Below, one piece after another: positions 33,425-44,200 of a stretch of 64,000 nt of DNA. This DNA comes from JBHJGP01 sp050331695. GTDB lineage: Bacteria > Pseudomonadota > Alphaproteobacteria > Geminicoccales > Geminicoccaceae. The position numbers and the translations under genes are program-made. The stretch lies in NCBI GenBank assembly GCA_050331695.1, contig JBHJGP010000017.1, forward strand, positions 62,001 to 126,000, read 5' to 3'. The notes under the pieces were generated by a model. The model worked only from the letters and a program-made list of their open reading frames with translations. It was not told the origin of the DNA and made no database searches. Position 1 is the stretch's first letter. Each line of letters begins with the position of its first letter.

Positions 33425-35695
33425 TCAATTGGCATAGTAATGACTGTACTCGGTCTGATCATAGGCGCTGTCGTAGGCCTTATACTTGTCCATATCGACC
33501 TGGGAGAGGGCGGCAAGCACAAGCGGGCCGGCCGGACGGACGAGCATCCGGACGCCCGATGCGGCGACCGCGCTTTTGGTTCTGCCCCACCGGCAAAGGA
33601 ATACGGCTGTGTCGACATGCTCGGCCAGCGCTTGGGCATCCGGAAGGGGTACCACCGGCGGGCTGTCGATGATGATCAGTTGGTGATTGCTTTCCAAATA
33701 GGACAAGAACGCGGCGAACTGCGAGCTACGGAGCAGAGACAGGGAGTTGTGGGTGATGCTGCCGGCACAGACGACGGTGGTGTCACTAACCGGATCGACC
33801 CGTAGGATGTCGGACGGCAGTGCGTTGCCTTCTAGGAACTGAACCAGCCCCGGGCCGCTACCAAGGCGAAGGATATGGGCCAGGGAGGGGCGTCGGAGAT
33901 CACACTCCACCAGGGCCACCTTCAGGCCGGCGCCGCTCCAAAGCCGGGCCATGGACGCGGCGGCGGAACTCTTGCCTTCGCCGGCCACCGCTGATGTGAC
34001 CAGAACCCGCGCGGTCTCGGAATCCCGTCTGCCGGCAACGCATTCCAGCAAAACAGCCCGTAAACTCTCGGCGTAGGCGGAGCCGGGCTTGGCACTGGCA
34101 TAGTCGGCGGGCGCATCCCGAAACGGCTTGGGCACGGTCGGGATTGCCTGGACCATCGGCACATTGAGGATGCGCTCGGCATCGGGGCCGGTCCTAAGCG
34201 TGCCGTCAAGCATGTCGCGTAGGTAAGCGAGGACGAGCCCGAGGGCGGTCGCCAGGGTGAAACCGACCAAAAGGATCAGCTTGCCGCTCGGAGGATCAGG
34301 ATTGTCGGGGCGTGACGCCTGGCTGATGATCCGGGCATCGGGGCGCAGGATCGAGGCCTGCTCATTGGTCTCCTTATAGCGCGACTGGTAGCCGTCCAAG
34401 ACCTCCTGCAGGGACGCGACCTCGCTCTCGAGACGGCTGATCTCTGTTCGTTCGTCATTGAGGCTCTGATCTCGCTCACTGTATCGGGCGAGCTCGGACT
34501 CGAGCTCCCGTTCCTCATTGCCGGCCGCGCGCAGTTCGGTCCGCAGTCTGGTGAGTTCCTTCTCCGCCTCGGACGCGATCCCGCTGAGCGCGCTTTGCAA
34601 CCGCGCGCTGACGTCCAGATATGTCGGGTGCTGACGGCCATAGACACTCGACAGCTCGGCAAGCTCCTGTTGCAGGGCGGCGACCTGGACCCGCAATTGA
34701 CTGACGACCACGCTGTCGATCTCGGAGACCAGGGCCGTCGGTCCCTGTTCGGCGAGCTTCTGTTCAAACTCAGCCACCGCGGTCTGCAAGCGGATGCGAG
34801 CGCTTCGAGCATCGAGCAGACGCTCGTTGACCATCGTTTGCTGACGCGCGAGCAGCGTGCTGCCGGATTCGTCGACGCTACCGACGGCGCTCCGGATGCG
34901 ATCGAGCTGGACCCGCTTCTCTGAGATCTCCTGTTGTAGCTCCTGGATACGGTCCTCGAGCCAGGTATTGGCGTCCGACGTCGCGCTCGTTTTCCAGTCG
35001 ACCTGGAGCGCCAGATATTCCGAAGCCGTCAGATTGGCCAGTTCGGTTGCGAAACCGGGATCAAAATCCGTCGCCGAGATGGCGATGACCGACGTGTTGC
35101 CCAATTGCCTGGCCGAAATGCGCGAGCCCAGAAAGTCGATCTGGTCCTTGATGCTGATCGGCTCATCCGGTTCTTCCTCCTCTTCAAGCAGGTTCCGAAC
35201 CGTTTCAGGGAGCAACTCGTAAGGTGCGTTCCAATTGATCGGCCCAACCCAATCCTCGATCCGTTCCGCCAGCGGATGACGTTTCGACTGATCTCGAGCC
35301 TGCATGATCAGACCCAGATCGAGGAGATAGGCTACCCGCTCACGGATCGAGCGGGACTGGATCAGCTCGATCTCGCTTTCCACCACCTCGTCGGTCGGGT
35401 TGAGCGCCGAGAGCACCGCCTGCGAGGTCGTGAGCTCGGTTTCTCGGCTGTCGAGCATCACCTTGGCGGTACTCGTGAAGTCTGGTCGGATCGAGGCTCC
35501 GAACAGGCCGGCGAGGATGACGCCCATGAGCGCGCAGAGAATGACCACCCACCGTTGGCGCCATAGCGTTCGCAGCACAGCCGACAGATCAATGTCGAAA
35601 CTCGGCCGATCGCGTTCGCTGCCATAGGCGACAGCCGGGGTTGGTGGCAGTTGCCGCACGGCGCTGGAAAGTGCTCGAGAATTACCGGTAGTCAT
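33425..35695 (-). CDS. Wzc-like chain-length determinant and tyrosine autokinase
   Basis: A 756-residue protein. The N-terminal Wzz domain has one helix near residues 47-68 and a second near 460-480, separated by a long coiled coil. The cytoplasmic kinase shows Walker A TSAVAGEGKSSAAASMA, Walker A' VALVECDLRRPSLAHIL and Walker B LIIIDSPPV. The C-terminus is tyrosine-rich, with six tyrosines in the last 19 residues, the autophosphorylation cluster of BY-kinases. It controls polymer length and export. No Wza-type outer-membrane channel is in the window. Confidence 0.93.
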   Translation of the reverse strand: MTTGNSRALSSAVRQLPPTPAVAYGSERDRPSFDIDLSAVLRTLWRQRWVVILCALMGVILAGLFGASIRPDFTSTAKVMLDSRETELTTSQAVLSALNPTDEVVESEIELIQSRSIRERVAYLLDLGLIMQARDQSKRHPLAERIEDWVGPINWNAPYELLPETVRNLLEEEEEPDEPISIKDQIDFLGSRISARQLGNTSVIAISATDFDPGFATELANLTASEYLALQVDWKTSATSDANTWLEDRIQELQQEISEKRVQLDRIRSAVGSVDESGSTLLARQQTMVNERLLDARSARIRLQTAVAEFEQKLAEQGPTALVSEIDSVVVSQLRVQVAALQQELAELSSVYGRQHPTYLDVSARLQSALSGIASEAEKELTRLRTELRAAGNEERELESELARYSERDQSLNDERTEISRLESEVASLQEVLDGYQSRYKETNEQASILRPDARIISQASRPDNPDPPSGKLILLVGFTLATALGLVLAYLRDMLDGTLRTGPDAERILNVPMVQAIPTVPKPFRDAPADYASAKPGSAYAESLRAVLLECVAGRRDSETARVLVTSAVAGEGKSSAAASMARLWSGAGLKVALVECDLRRPSLAHILRLGSGPGLVQFLEGNALPSDILRVDPVSDTTVVCAGSITHNSLSLLRSSQFAAFLSYLESNHQLIIIDSPPVVPLPDAQALAEHVDTAVFLCRWGRTKSAVAASGVRMLVRPAGPLVLAALSQVDMDKYKAYDSAYDQTEYSHYYAN

Positions 35696-35967
35696 TCCGG
35701 CCCTTGTTCGATCGCATGATGTCCTTATCCGCTATCGCCACGCGGTCAATCGCGCGCCGCCCGTTCGAGCGACACCTGAGACCCATGCGCTGCTATCACA
35801 GGTCGAACGCCCGAAGTCTAATGCGACGGTTATTCAACTAGCAAGATCGTTTCGTAAGCACAGAATTGTACGAAGATCTTGCTTCATCGGATATTTGTAC
35901 ACGTTCAGGTTGATCAATACTCGCATACTCTTGCCTTTATGGTGTCAAATCAGCGCCGGTCGGACGC

Positions 35968-38379
35968 TCAGCCTGAAGCTGCAAGGTAACCCCAGACGAA
36001 AGCGGTCGGTACGATCGTTGCGTGGATCGAAAACTCGGTGATCGGAACGGCCATGGTGAAGCCGTGATACATTTCGTGGATCGGCCAATCATCCGGATAG
36101 GCCGGGAACATGTGAGGCTGGACCAGATCGGTCGCGAAATGTTTCGGTCGGCCTCGCCAATCGATATGCCCGAAAAGCGTTATACCGGGCGGCGGCGGCG
36201 CTCCCAAGATCGCCATGTCGACGATCAGCGGTGCCCTCGGGGTCCGATGACCGAGACCGGTCGTGTAGCTCATATTGTCGGGATTGGCGCCGAGCCCGAA
36301 CTGGGCGTCGGCGATGATCGCGTCGCGAAACGCGTCCCGACCGGTGAGCGCATGGGCCAGCACCAGAACTTTGGCCGCGTCCGCCGGTATCGTCGAGGTG
36401 TAGCTGTAGCCATAGGGCACGTGGGGATCGACCAGCTGACCGAAACCGCCTCGACGCTTGTCGTGCATCAGCCATTCGGCCCTGCGGATGATAGCATCGA
36501 CGCCCGCCTGCTTGATCGCCCGGTCGGTGGGCCGATCGAGCTTCGCGTAAACGTAGGCTGCGTCGAACTGACGATCGGTCCAACGCTTGCCGGGTGATTT
36601 CGGGAATACGCTGGTCCTCTGGAACAGCTCGTGCCAGCGCTCGGCCCCGGTCTGCCGGTAGCACTCCAAAGCGGCCAGGTTGCGTGCGTTTCGAACCTGC
36701 CAATGGCCGGCTTCCTCGGCGTCCAGATGCCGTTCGGCCCAGGCCATGGCCTCGAGCGCGCTTTTGTGCAGGCGCTCGGCGTGTTGCGGGCTGGCCTCTT
36801 GTAAGAGGGAGGCTGCGCGCAAAGCGGCGGTGACGTAGAGGTAAGTGGACCAAGGATCGGGGGCATAGACGAACAGCTCCTGGGAGACCATCCAGCTGCC
36901 TTCGCCGAACTGGGGATGCTCGTCGGCTTCCACGCCTCCCGGGATGCCGCCTTCCGGTTCCTGGATCCGGCGGTAGAACTCGATGGTCCAGAGAACCTCA
37001 TCGATCAGGTCCGGCACCTGGTCGCCGCTTTCGGGGATGCTGAGGGCCGTGGTCGCGACGAATTCGGGCGCAAATTCAGCCAACAAAAGCAAACGGGCGG
37101 CCGCCTCCAGATGCTGCGCCCGCCTGTCGAAGTCTCCCGCATCGTGCCAACCGCCCCAGGCGTCCTGCACAATCTCGTCGGTTGCTTCTTTGATCAAAGA
37201 CTTGAAGGGATCTTGCTTTTTCAGATTGAGCCCCATGCGGGTGTCGATCAGCCTGGCTCCGGATTTTCGGATCCTGAAACCATCCGCAGGGTGCAGGTCC
37301 CGCGGCCGTTGCCAATGGGTGTGGGGCGGACCGAGAGCGATACCACTTCGTTGATGATAGAGGCCGTGCATCGCTGTCTTGAACGCTGTGCTCCAGACGT
37401 CATGGGCGATGTCGAACGTGATGGAGCATCCAACCGCCTCGACGCAGACCCGGTAGCGGCCCGGCTCCGTGACCGAGCTGAAGTCGAGAACAAAAACATC
37501 CGTGCCATTGTAATTCAGGCCCCAGCGAAGACCGGCCGCCTGCGGCACTTCGAGCTCGGCCTTTCCCCTGAACACGCTTTGGCCGGTTTCGCGGTCGATC
37601 AGATCGAAATGCATCCCGGTGGTAAAAAGATCCGGCTGCGTTGCGGTCGGCTCAAGGACAGGGGAACCCAAATACGCCGACATATAGGCCGCCTTGTAGC
37701 CGTCCCGAGGCGCGAAACCATTGTGATTGACGTGCACGGCTTCGCTCACCGCATGGTCCGGGGAAAAACGCACGTCGATCCGGGCTTCATCGGCCAGGTG
37801 GAGCGTATAGTCCGTCTCGAGTTGGAGAGGGTGCGGTAGCTCCAAGGTCAGATCGTGCTGGCCGATAAAACCGAAGGCCCAGCGATCCAGTCTCGCCGTG
37901 TCGATCGGCTTGGATTTGCGCCAGATGCGAACCGGACTTTCACCGGACGCGTAATTCGGGTCCTGCTGCGACGTAATGCGAAAAAAGCTGAGCTCGTCTA
38001 TCTTTGTCCGCGTTGACACGGGTTTGACCAGATCGTCCAAGGGCCCGGGAGCCCACCGATCGAAAGTAAAAATGAGCTCCTGATGATCGCCGACCCGCTG
38101 TCCGAGGGGCTTTCCCCTTCGGTGCACGACACCGCGGCGGTTTATCCGGTCCCGGGCCCCGGGCTCGTAGGTGGTGAGTTCACCTTCTTCTGCCAGCCGC
38201 CCCGTCTCCAGGCTGAGCGTCAGAAAATGGGGGCCAAGAAAAGAAACTTGCTCTATCCCTGCCGGCAGCGCCTCGTCGCTGTAAGCGTTTCCCGGAAGAG
38301 CGATGCACATCATGGCCAGGGCAATCAACCAACCGGCGTTCGCCGTCATCATCCCAGCGAGAAACATCGAGGACTTCAT
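35968..38379 (-). CDS. GH9 family endoglucanase with Sec signal peptide
   Basis: About 803 residues from ATG 38379. Residues 1-34 (MKSSMFLAGMM..., ending in an A-x-A-like GNA) form a signal peptide. The next 200 residues align with the N-terminal region of the larger paralogue at 41235; residues 240-350 are a CelD_N-type Ig-like domain (SEAVHVNHNGFAP), then the GH9 catalytic (alpha/alpha)6 barrel with GGWHDAGDFDRRAQ near residue 405 (Asp nucleophile water pair) and DWPIHEMYHG near the end (acid Glu). The first part overlaps the divergent GT2 gene. Other ATGs at 38370 and 38355 are possible. Confidence 0.85.
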   Translation of the reverse strand: MKSSMFLAGMMTANAGWLIALAMMCIALPGNAYSDEALPAGIEQVSFLGPHFLTLSLETGRLAEEGELTTYEPGARDRINRRGVVHRRGKPLGQRVGDHQELIFTFDRWAPGPLDDLVKPVSTRTKIDELSFFRITSQQDPNYASGESPVRIWRKSKPIDTARLDRWAFGFIGQHDLTLELPHPLQLETDYTLHLADEARIDVRFSPDHAVSEAVHVNHNGFAPRDGYKAAYMSAYLGSPVLEPTATQPDLFTTGMHFDLIDRETGQSVFRGKAELEVPQAAGLRWGLNYNGTDVFVLDFSSVTEPGRYRVCVEAVGCSITFDIAHDVWSTAFKTAMHGLYHQRSGIALGPPHTHWQRPRDLHPADGFRIRKSGARLIDTRMGLNLKKQDPFKSLIKEATDEIVQDAWGGWHDAGDFDRRAQHLEAAARLLLLAEFAPEFVATTALSIPESGDQVPDLIDEVLWTIEFYRRIQEPEGGIPGGVEADEHPQFGEGSWMVSQELFVYAPDPWSTYLYVTAALRAASLLQEASPQHAERLHKSALEAMAWAERHLDAEEAGHWQVRNARNLAALECYRQTGAERWHELFQRTSVFPKSPGKRWTDRQFDAAYVYAKLDRPTDRAIKQAGVDAIIRRAEWLMHDKRRGGFGQLVDPHVPYGYSYTSTIPADAAKVLVLAHALTGRDAFRDAIIADAQFGLGANPDNMSYTTGLGHRTPRAPLIVDMAILGAPPPPGITLFGHIDWRGRPKHFATDLVQPHMFPAYPDDWPIHEMYHGFTMAVPITEFSIHATIVPTAFVWGYLAASG

Positions 38380-39289
38380 CGGGCCAACCATCAAAAGCGT
38401 CACCGACCAAACATTCCAGGACTTTGAATTGATCGTGGTCGTCGACAGTTCCACTGACGCCACTGTGACCATCGCCCAGAATACGGGCGACCCGAGGGTT
38501 AAAGTCGACGAGGTGACCTTGGGAGGTGTCAGCGCGGCCCGCAATCATGGCCTTGAGCGCACCTCAGCCCGGTACGTGATCTTCCTCGACGGCGATGACC
38601 TACTGACGCCCGACGCGCTTTCTTTGTTTCATGAAACCTTCCGAAACCATCCCAATGCCGTGGCGGTCATCGGCGGACATGACAAGATCACCGAGGACGG
38701 GCAATCGATTCCAGGCGAGGAGGCAAGCGCGCGTCCGCCCGTGCCGGTCCCGGATCCACTGCCATCCCTCCTCAGGCGAAATCTGATCGTGAATGGCGGT
38801 GCTCTCGCGATCCGAGCTGAGACAGCCAGGGAGGTTGGCGGTTTCGATCCCGAGCTCAGAATAGGCGAGGATTGGGAGTTTTGGTGCAGGCTTGCCGGCG
38901 CGGGGCCTTTTGCCAGCCTGGGTCAGACCACAGCACTTCTTTATCGCCAGCGGGGAGCAAGCGCGATGGGCGGTGTCAGCGCCGAGACCGGATTGGCCAA
39001 GGAGGCCATCGCCAAGATATACCAATCGCCGGCCGTCCTGCGGCGTTTTAGCGCGCGTGACCTGGAGCGCATGCGCCGGACCGCGCTTATCAACAATTTC
39101 TGGAGTGCCGCGCGGGCCACACTCTATCGATCGGAATATCGACGTTTCGCAGGCTTTCTGGCGATCGGTGCCTTGCGTTACCCCGAAAGCCTTTTTCAGG
39201 GCTTTTTGATCAGGTTCGTGACGCGCAAGCTGTTTTCGCGGCGGTCGGGACCGGAGGCCGGCACTGGGGCTCACGCGCGAGGCGCGTAG
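38312..39289 (+). CDS. GT2 family glycosyltransferase
   Basis: A 325-residue GT-A fold glycosyltransferase. FAVIIPARNIEDFIGPTIKSV at the start is the first Rossmann-like strand, FELIVVVDSSTDATVT the second, and VIFLDGDDLLTPDAL contains the D-x-D metal site. EDWEFWCRLAG near residue 190 is the ED acceptor motif. ATG at 38303 adds three residues and has GGAAGAG before it, so either start is possible. The gene lies head to head with the GH9 gene, whose 5' end overlaps it. It probably adds one sugar of the repeat unit. Confidence 0.9.
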   Translation: MARAINQPAFAVIIPARNIEDFIGPTIKSVTDQTFQDFELIVVVDSSTDATVTIAQNTGDPRVKVDEVTLGGVSAARNHGLERTSARYVIFLDGDDLLTPDALSLFHETFRNHPNAVAVIGGHDKITEDGQSIPGEEASARPPVPVPDPLPSLLRRNLIVNGGALAIRAETAREVGGFDPELRIGEDWEFWCRLAGAGPFASLGQTTALLYRQRGASAMGGVSAETGLAKEAIAKIYQSPAVLRRFSARDLERMRRTALINNFWSAARATLYRSEYRRFAGFLAIGALRYPESLFQGFLIRFVTRKLFSRRSGPEAGTGAHARGA

Positions 39290-39473
39290 ATCACGCCGGT
39301 TAAACAATCCACCGGCTAGCGCACTTAAATACGCAAGGTCCAACGCAACGGCCAGTGTCACGCTGCGTTCATAATCTATGAAAGATTTCGTTCTTGGCGT
39401 CTTGTTCAACTGTTAGAGTAAACAGTCGAGCGCAACTCGCGCGGTGACCCGACGTCGTGGGAGGGCGGTGACG

Positions 39474-41135
39474 TTGGCCAACCTGCATTCGAACGCTCGC
39501 CATCTGTCGAGCATCCACGCATTACGCGGCGTGGCGGCGATCCTTGTTGTTGGTCTCCACATTCACGACCACCTCCCTGCATTAAACGCAGATGGACTGT
39601 CCGGTATTCCCGGAAATCTGTTTCTTGCCGTCGATCTCTTTTTCATTTTGAGCGGTGCCGTCCTTGCTCACGTCTACAGCAAGGCGTTTGCCGATGGTGT
39701 CGAAACCGGCAACTACCTGCGATTCCAGGGGGCTCGATTTGCCCGGATCTGGCCGTCGATCGCCGCCGCCACGCTGATCGCGCTTCTTGCCCGTCTTTTG
39801 GGTGACTATGCCGGAACCACTGATGTCGCCCCGGCCAGTCTGACGGCTGATGTTCTGGCGGAGCTGTTCGTCGCCAGCGGCTGGTTCACTTGGGCCTGGT
39901 TGAACTCTCCCACTTGGTCGCTATCGGCCGAGGTGGCGGTTTACGTTGTCGCTCCACTGCTGATCCTTGCAGGTGCCAGGACGAAGACAGTCATTCTGGT
40001 TCTGTTATGCGTGGCAGCGCCGATCGTGCCGGGCACGCTGTTTCAATTCTTTACCCATGCGGCGCTGACGCCATCGGGTCTCGTTGCCGTGCCGGCCACG
40101 GATGTGGTTTTGTTCGGTCCCCACGCCCAATGGTTTTGGATCATCAAGGGGCCCTTCATCCTGATGCGCGCCGTGCCGATGTTCATCGTCGGCGTTGCGC
40201 TCTATCAGATCATCGTGGTTCGAGGCTTCGATCGATGGTGCCGGCCCTGGGCCCTCGGACTCGGGCTCGCGGTCTTGCTGGCGGCCATGCATATCGACGC
40301 TCCGCGGGTGGCGATCTTGTGGCTGATCGTCATTCTCGTCGCTTTGAGCCTGGGACGGGCCACGGCCGAGCACGGATTCTTCCGAAGCCGGATCCTGGCC
40401 CGCCTCGGCGATTACTCGCTGGCGATCTATCTCGTGCACATGCCGCTTCTCAGAGGTGGCGAAGCGTTCTTGGCCATGGCGACCGGTCGGCTTTACGAGG
40501 ATCTCGGCCTTGTGGAGGCGCTGGCTCTGGCGGGGGTCCTCGCGGTCAGCGCGCTGGCCGCGTCCGCTTTCCTCTTCGCGACAGTCGAAGTGCCGGCGCG
40601 ACGCTGGCTGAGACAGCGAATTGAGGCCAATCTCGGCCGGATGCGCGAGCAGCCAGCCGATCACTCTAAAGTGATCGTTGGTCAGGCCCGACATCTCTCT
40701 TGGTCGAGCGCCGTGTTGAGGGTCGCCGTGATGGTCGGCGCCATCTGTGCGCCTTGGGGCGTGGTCACGCAAATGGAGGTCGTGAGCCGCTTGCAAGTTG
40801 CCCAGCAACCGAGGCTGGCGCTGATCGGGTCCGAAGAGATCGTTCCGGGAGAGGTCAGGCTCTTGGAGTTCAAAATTGACCAGGCCGAAATGCCACTGCC
40901 GGTGACCGTTCGGGGCTTCGGTGGCGTTCACGCCACCCTCGGTCCCAACAGCCAGAAATCGCTTATCGTTCAAGAACCGGGAACGTTCCGGGTCCGAATC
41001 AACTACTCGTTGATGGGAGAGGAGTGCGGCTTCGACATTTACGCCGGGTCCACCATCGTCCGTAAGCATGTCGGCGACCCCGAAAATGAGCGCAAAAGCA
41101 ACCTTTCGAGCATGGGGACGTTAATCGGGAACTAA
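39474..41135 (+). CDS. acyltransferase 3 (OafA/YrhL-like) with C-terminal periplasmic domain
   Basis: A 553-residue O-acyltransferase from TTG 39474, which has GGGAGGG 8 bases upstream; GTG starts at 39444 and 39468 are alternatives with poorer sites. About ten helices carry the family motifs SSIHALRGVAAILVVGLHIHDH and AVDLFFILSGAVL, with the catalytic His in the first. After about residue 400 there is one more helix (AVMVGAICAPWGVVTQMEVV) and a beta-rich extension of about 130 residues with no SGNH motif. It probably adds acetyl or other acyl groups to the polysaccharide. The extension is unusual for the family. Confidence 0.85.
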   Translation: MANLHSNARHLSSIHALRGVAAILVVGLHIHDHLPALNADGLSGIPGNLFLAVDLFFILSGAVLAHVYSKAFADGVETGNYLRFQGARFARIWPSIAAATLIALLARLLGDYAGTTDVAPASLTADVLAELFVASGWFTWAWLNSPTWSLSAEVAVYVVAPLLILAGARTKTVILVLLCVAAPIVPGTLFQFFTHAALTPSGLVAVPATDVVLFGPHAQWFWIIKGPFILMRAVPMFIVGVALYQIIVVRGFDRWCRPWALGLGLAVLLAAMHIDAPRVAILWLIVILVALSLGRATAEHGFFRSRILARLGDYSLAIYLVHMPLLRGGEAFLAMATGRLYEDLGLVEALALAGVLAVSALAASAFLFATVEVPARRWLRQRIEANLGRMREQPADHSKVIVGQARHLSWSSAVLRVAVMVGAICAPWGVVTQMEVVSRLQVAQQPRLALIGSEEIVPGEVRLLEFKIDQAEMPLPVTVRGFGGVHATLGPNSQKSLIVQEPGTFRVRINYSLMGEECGFDIYAGSTIVRKHVGDPENERKSNLSSMGTLIGN

Positions 41136-41234
41136 CGCTATACGGGATTTTATCTACTCAAAAATAAACTATAGGTTGAAATACGCATAGACCGTTGGTA
41201 GGTCCGGCGTCCCTGCACCAGCTCGGACCCCGCC

Positions 41235-44200
41235 ATGAAACTGATCTCGGTCTATTCCGTCAGCCCAACGATCGTTGGCCTCCGATTTGAAACCGGCACT
41301 ATTCAATCAGAGGGCCAGCTTATCGACTATGTCGCTAAAGCTAGCGATCGGATCACGCCAAACGGCACCATTCTCCGCAATGGCGAGGCCTACGGCATCC
41401 TTGTCGAACCACCGACCGGTGGTCGTCAGGTCGCGACATTCGACAGCTATAAGCCGTCGACCCAAGAGCAGCTATTCGACGGCGATGCCAAATGGCTGAA
41501 CCAGCTAGGCTCGAACCGGATCGCCGCAAAAGGCGAGGGTTCAAGCCAGCCCGAGGCTGTGTTCCTGAAGAGCAAGGTCATCGACACCGCCAAGGTCGAG
41601 ACCTTCCGTGACGAGTTTGTCAGCCAACACGACGTGTTCATCGAACTCGGTGAACCCCTGGAGACCGGCTCGACCTATCGGATCGAAACGGCGAACGGCC
41701 CTCTGGACCAGATCTCCTTCACCTATGATCCCGCTGACACCCGCAGCGAGGCGGTTCACGTCAACCAGATCGGCTTCGAGCCAGGCGACCCGGTGAAGGC
41801 CGGCTACGTGTCGATGTGGATGGGCGAGCAGACGGCGGGCCGTAAGGCATCGCCGGCCGTCGACTACGACGAGGATACGGGTTTTTCCTTAAGGGATGCT
41901 GCGACCGGCAAGGTCGTGTTCACCGGCACGCTCGATCTCGACGAGCCGGTCGAAGATCCTACTGACTATGACCACAACTTCAACCAAACGGACATCTTCC
42001 GCGCCGATTTCAGCGAGTTCGACGATCCCGGGACCTATGTGCTCCAGGTTGAGGGTGTCGGCACGTCGTTCGCGTTCGACATTGCCGACGACGTCTGGGT
42101 CGAAGCGTTCGAGACCTCGATGCTGGGCTTCTACAACCAGCGAAGCGGCATCGAGCTGACCGAGCCCTACACCTCCGTCGAACGGCCGCGCGATCTGCAT
42201 CCCGATGACGGCTTCGTCTTCAAACAGTCCGAGGCGACCCTCATGGACACGTCCATGGGGCTCAATCTGGGCAGGGAATCCAGCTTCACCGCGCTTGCCA
42301 AGGATGCGACGTCAAACGAAGTCGATGACGCTTGGGGCGGCTGGCACGACGCCGGCGACTGGGATCGGCGGATCCAACAATTGTTCGCTGCCCGCGACCT
42401 GCTCGATGTGGCGGAACTCACCCCCGAATTCGCCGAAGAGCTGGAGCTGGCCATTCCCGAGGCCTCGAACCGTCTGCCGGACGTGATCGACGAGGCGCTT
42501 TGGAGCATCGACTTCTACAAGCGCATCCAGAAGAGCGATGGCGGCGTGCCCGGCGGCATCGAGAGCGAGGATCATCCCCAGCGCGGCGAGACCAGCTGGA
42601 CGGAGAGCCTTGACCTCTTCGTCTACGCCCCGGACGCCTGGTCGTCTTACATCTACGCCGGCGTCGCCGCGAAGGCGGCGACCCTGATCGAGCCTTACGA
42701 CAGGGCCCTGGCCGACGATTATCTGGACAGCGCCGTGAGGGCGATGAACTGGGCGGAGAAGAACACGCCGGCCTACGCCGCCGACGAAGCGGAACTGATC
42801 AACGAGCAAAACCTGGCAGCCGCCGAGCTCTACAGGGCTACCGGCGAAAACCGCTGGCACAAGATCTTCGTCGAAAGCTCGTCCTATGCGTCCGACGGCA
42901 AGATCGCCTGGAACGAGCACCAGCACGACGCGACGCTTGTCTATGCCAATACCGACCGCCCCAAAAACGCGGAACTCCTGCAGCGGGGGCTCGACGATCT
43001 TCTGTTCTTCGCGGATCGGTTGATCAGCGAAGGCGATCGCGGCGGTTTCGGTCAGATCGTCAATCCGCGGACGCCTTACGGGTTCGGCTACACCTCCGCC
43101 GTGCCGGCGGATGCCGCCGATATCCTGGTCAAAGCCCATGCGCTGACCGGTGAGGACGCCTATTTCGAGGCGATCCTGCGGGACACGCTGTTCGGCCTCG
43201 GCGCCAATCCGGACAACCTGGTGATCACTACAGGTTTGGGCGAACGCAATCCCCAAGAGCCCCTGATCGTCGATGCGGCCGGATTGGGTGAGATACCGGA
43301 CGGCATCTCCTTGTTCGGCGGCTGGAACGTTGCGGATCGGGGCTATCACTGGTCGTTCGGCGCGCTCTCGGACGAGATGTTCCCGGCGTTTCCCAACGAC
43401 TGGCCGGTGCATGAGACCTATGTCGGCTACACCAAGAGCGTTCCGATCGTCGAATACGCCATGCACACGACGATGGGCCCGGTGGCGACGGTCTGGGGGT
43501 ATCTCGCCGGCGCCGACGCCGATGGCACCGATCGTAATCCGCCCGTTGCCGGCAATCCGAAGCCGAATCCAGGAGGCCCCGGCGATCAGGGGGATGAAGG
43601 TGACGGTCCCATCGGCAAGGGCATCATCGTCCGGGGTACGGACGGTGAGGACACACTGATTGGTACAGATGGCGGCGACACGCTTCACGGCGAAGGCGGA
43701 AACGACGTTCTGATCGGCGGCCCTGGTCCCGATATCCACCATGGCGGTCCTGGCTGGGACACGATTGAGGGAACGCTCGAGGATCTTGACGGTGATTTCA
43801 TCAGTGAGATCAACACGGACCGGATCTTGGTTCGGAACGCGGAGTTCGACGAGGAAGCGCTTTCGACCAATCAGGATGGCGGCGTCCTCGAACTCCTGAT
43901 CGATGCCGATCACGACGGCACCACGGACGCGACGATCCGCCTCGGCGGTGAAAGCGGCGGCCGGTTTGACACGACCTTTGTCGGCACCGGTGACACGGCG
44001 ATCGTCTACATCCCGGAGCAAGACCAGCCCAGCGAACCTGAACAGCCGCCGGAACAACCTGAACAGCCCGACGAACCAGAAGAGCCGAACACGCCCGGAG
44101 ACGGTACGGTTCTCGGCACGGAGGGGGCCGACCGCCTGGAAGGCAGTAACGGCGGCGACACGCTCGTGGGCCTCGGCGGCAACGACGTGCTGCTTGGCGG

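Noticed and set aside
36916..37839. A plus-strand frame of 307 codons inside the minus-strand GH9 gene
   Set aside because: It lies opposite conserved GH9 catalytic sequence; the translated frame has no motifs.
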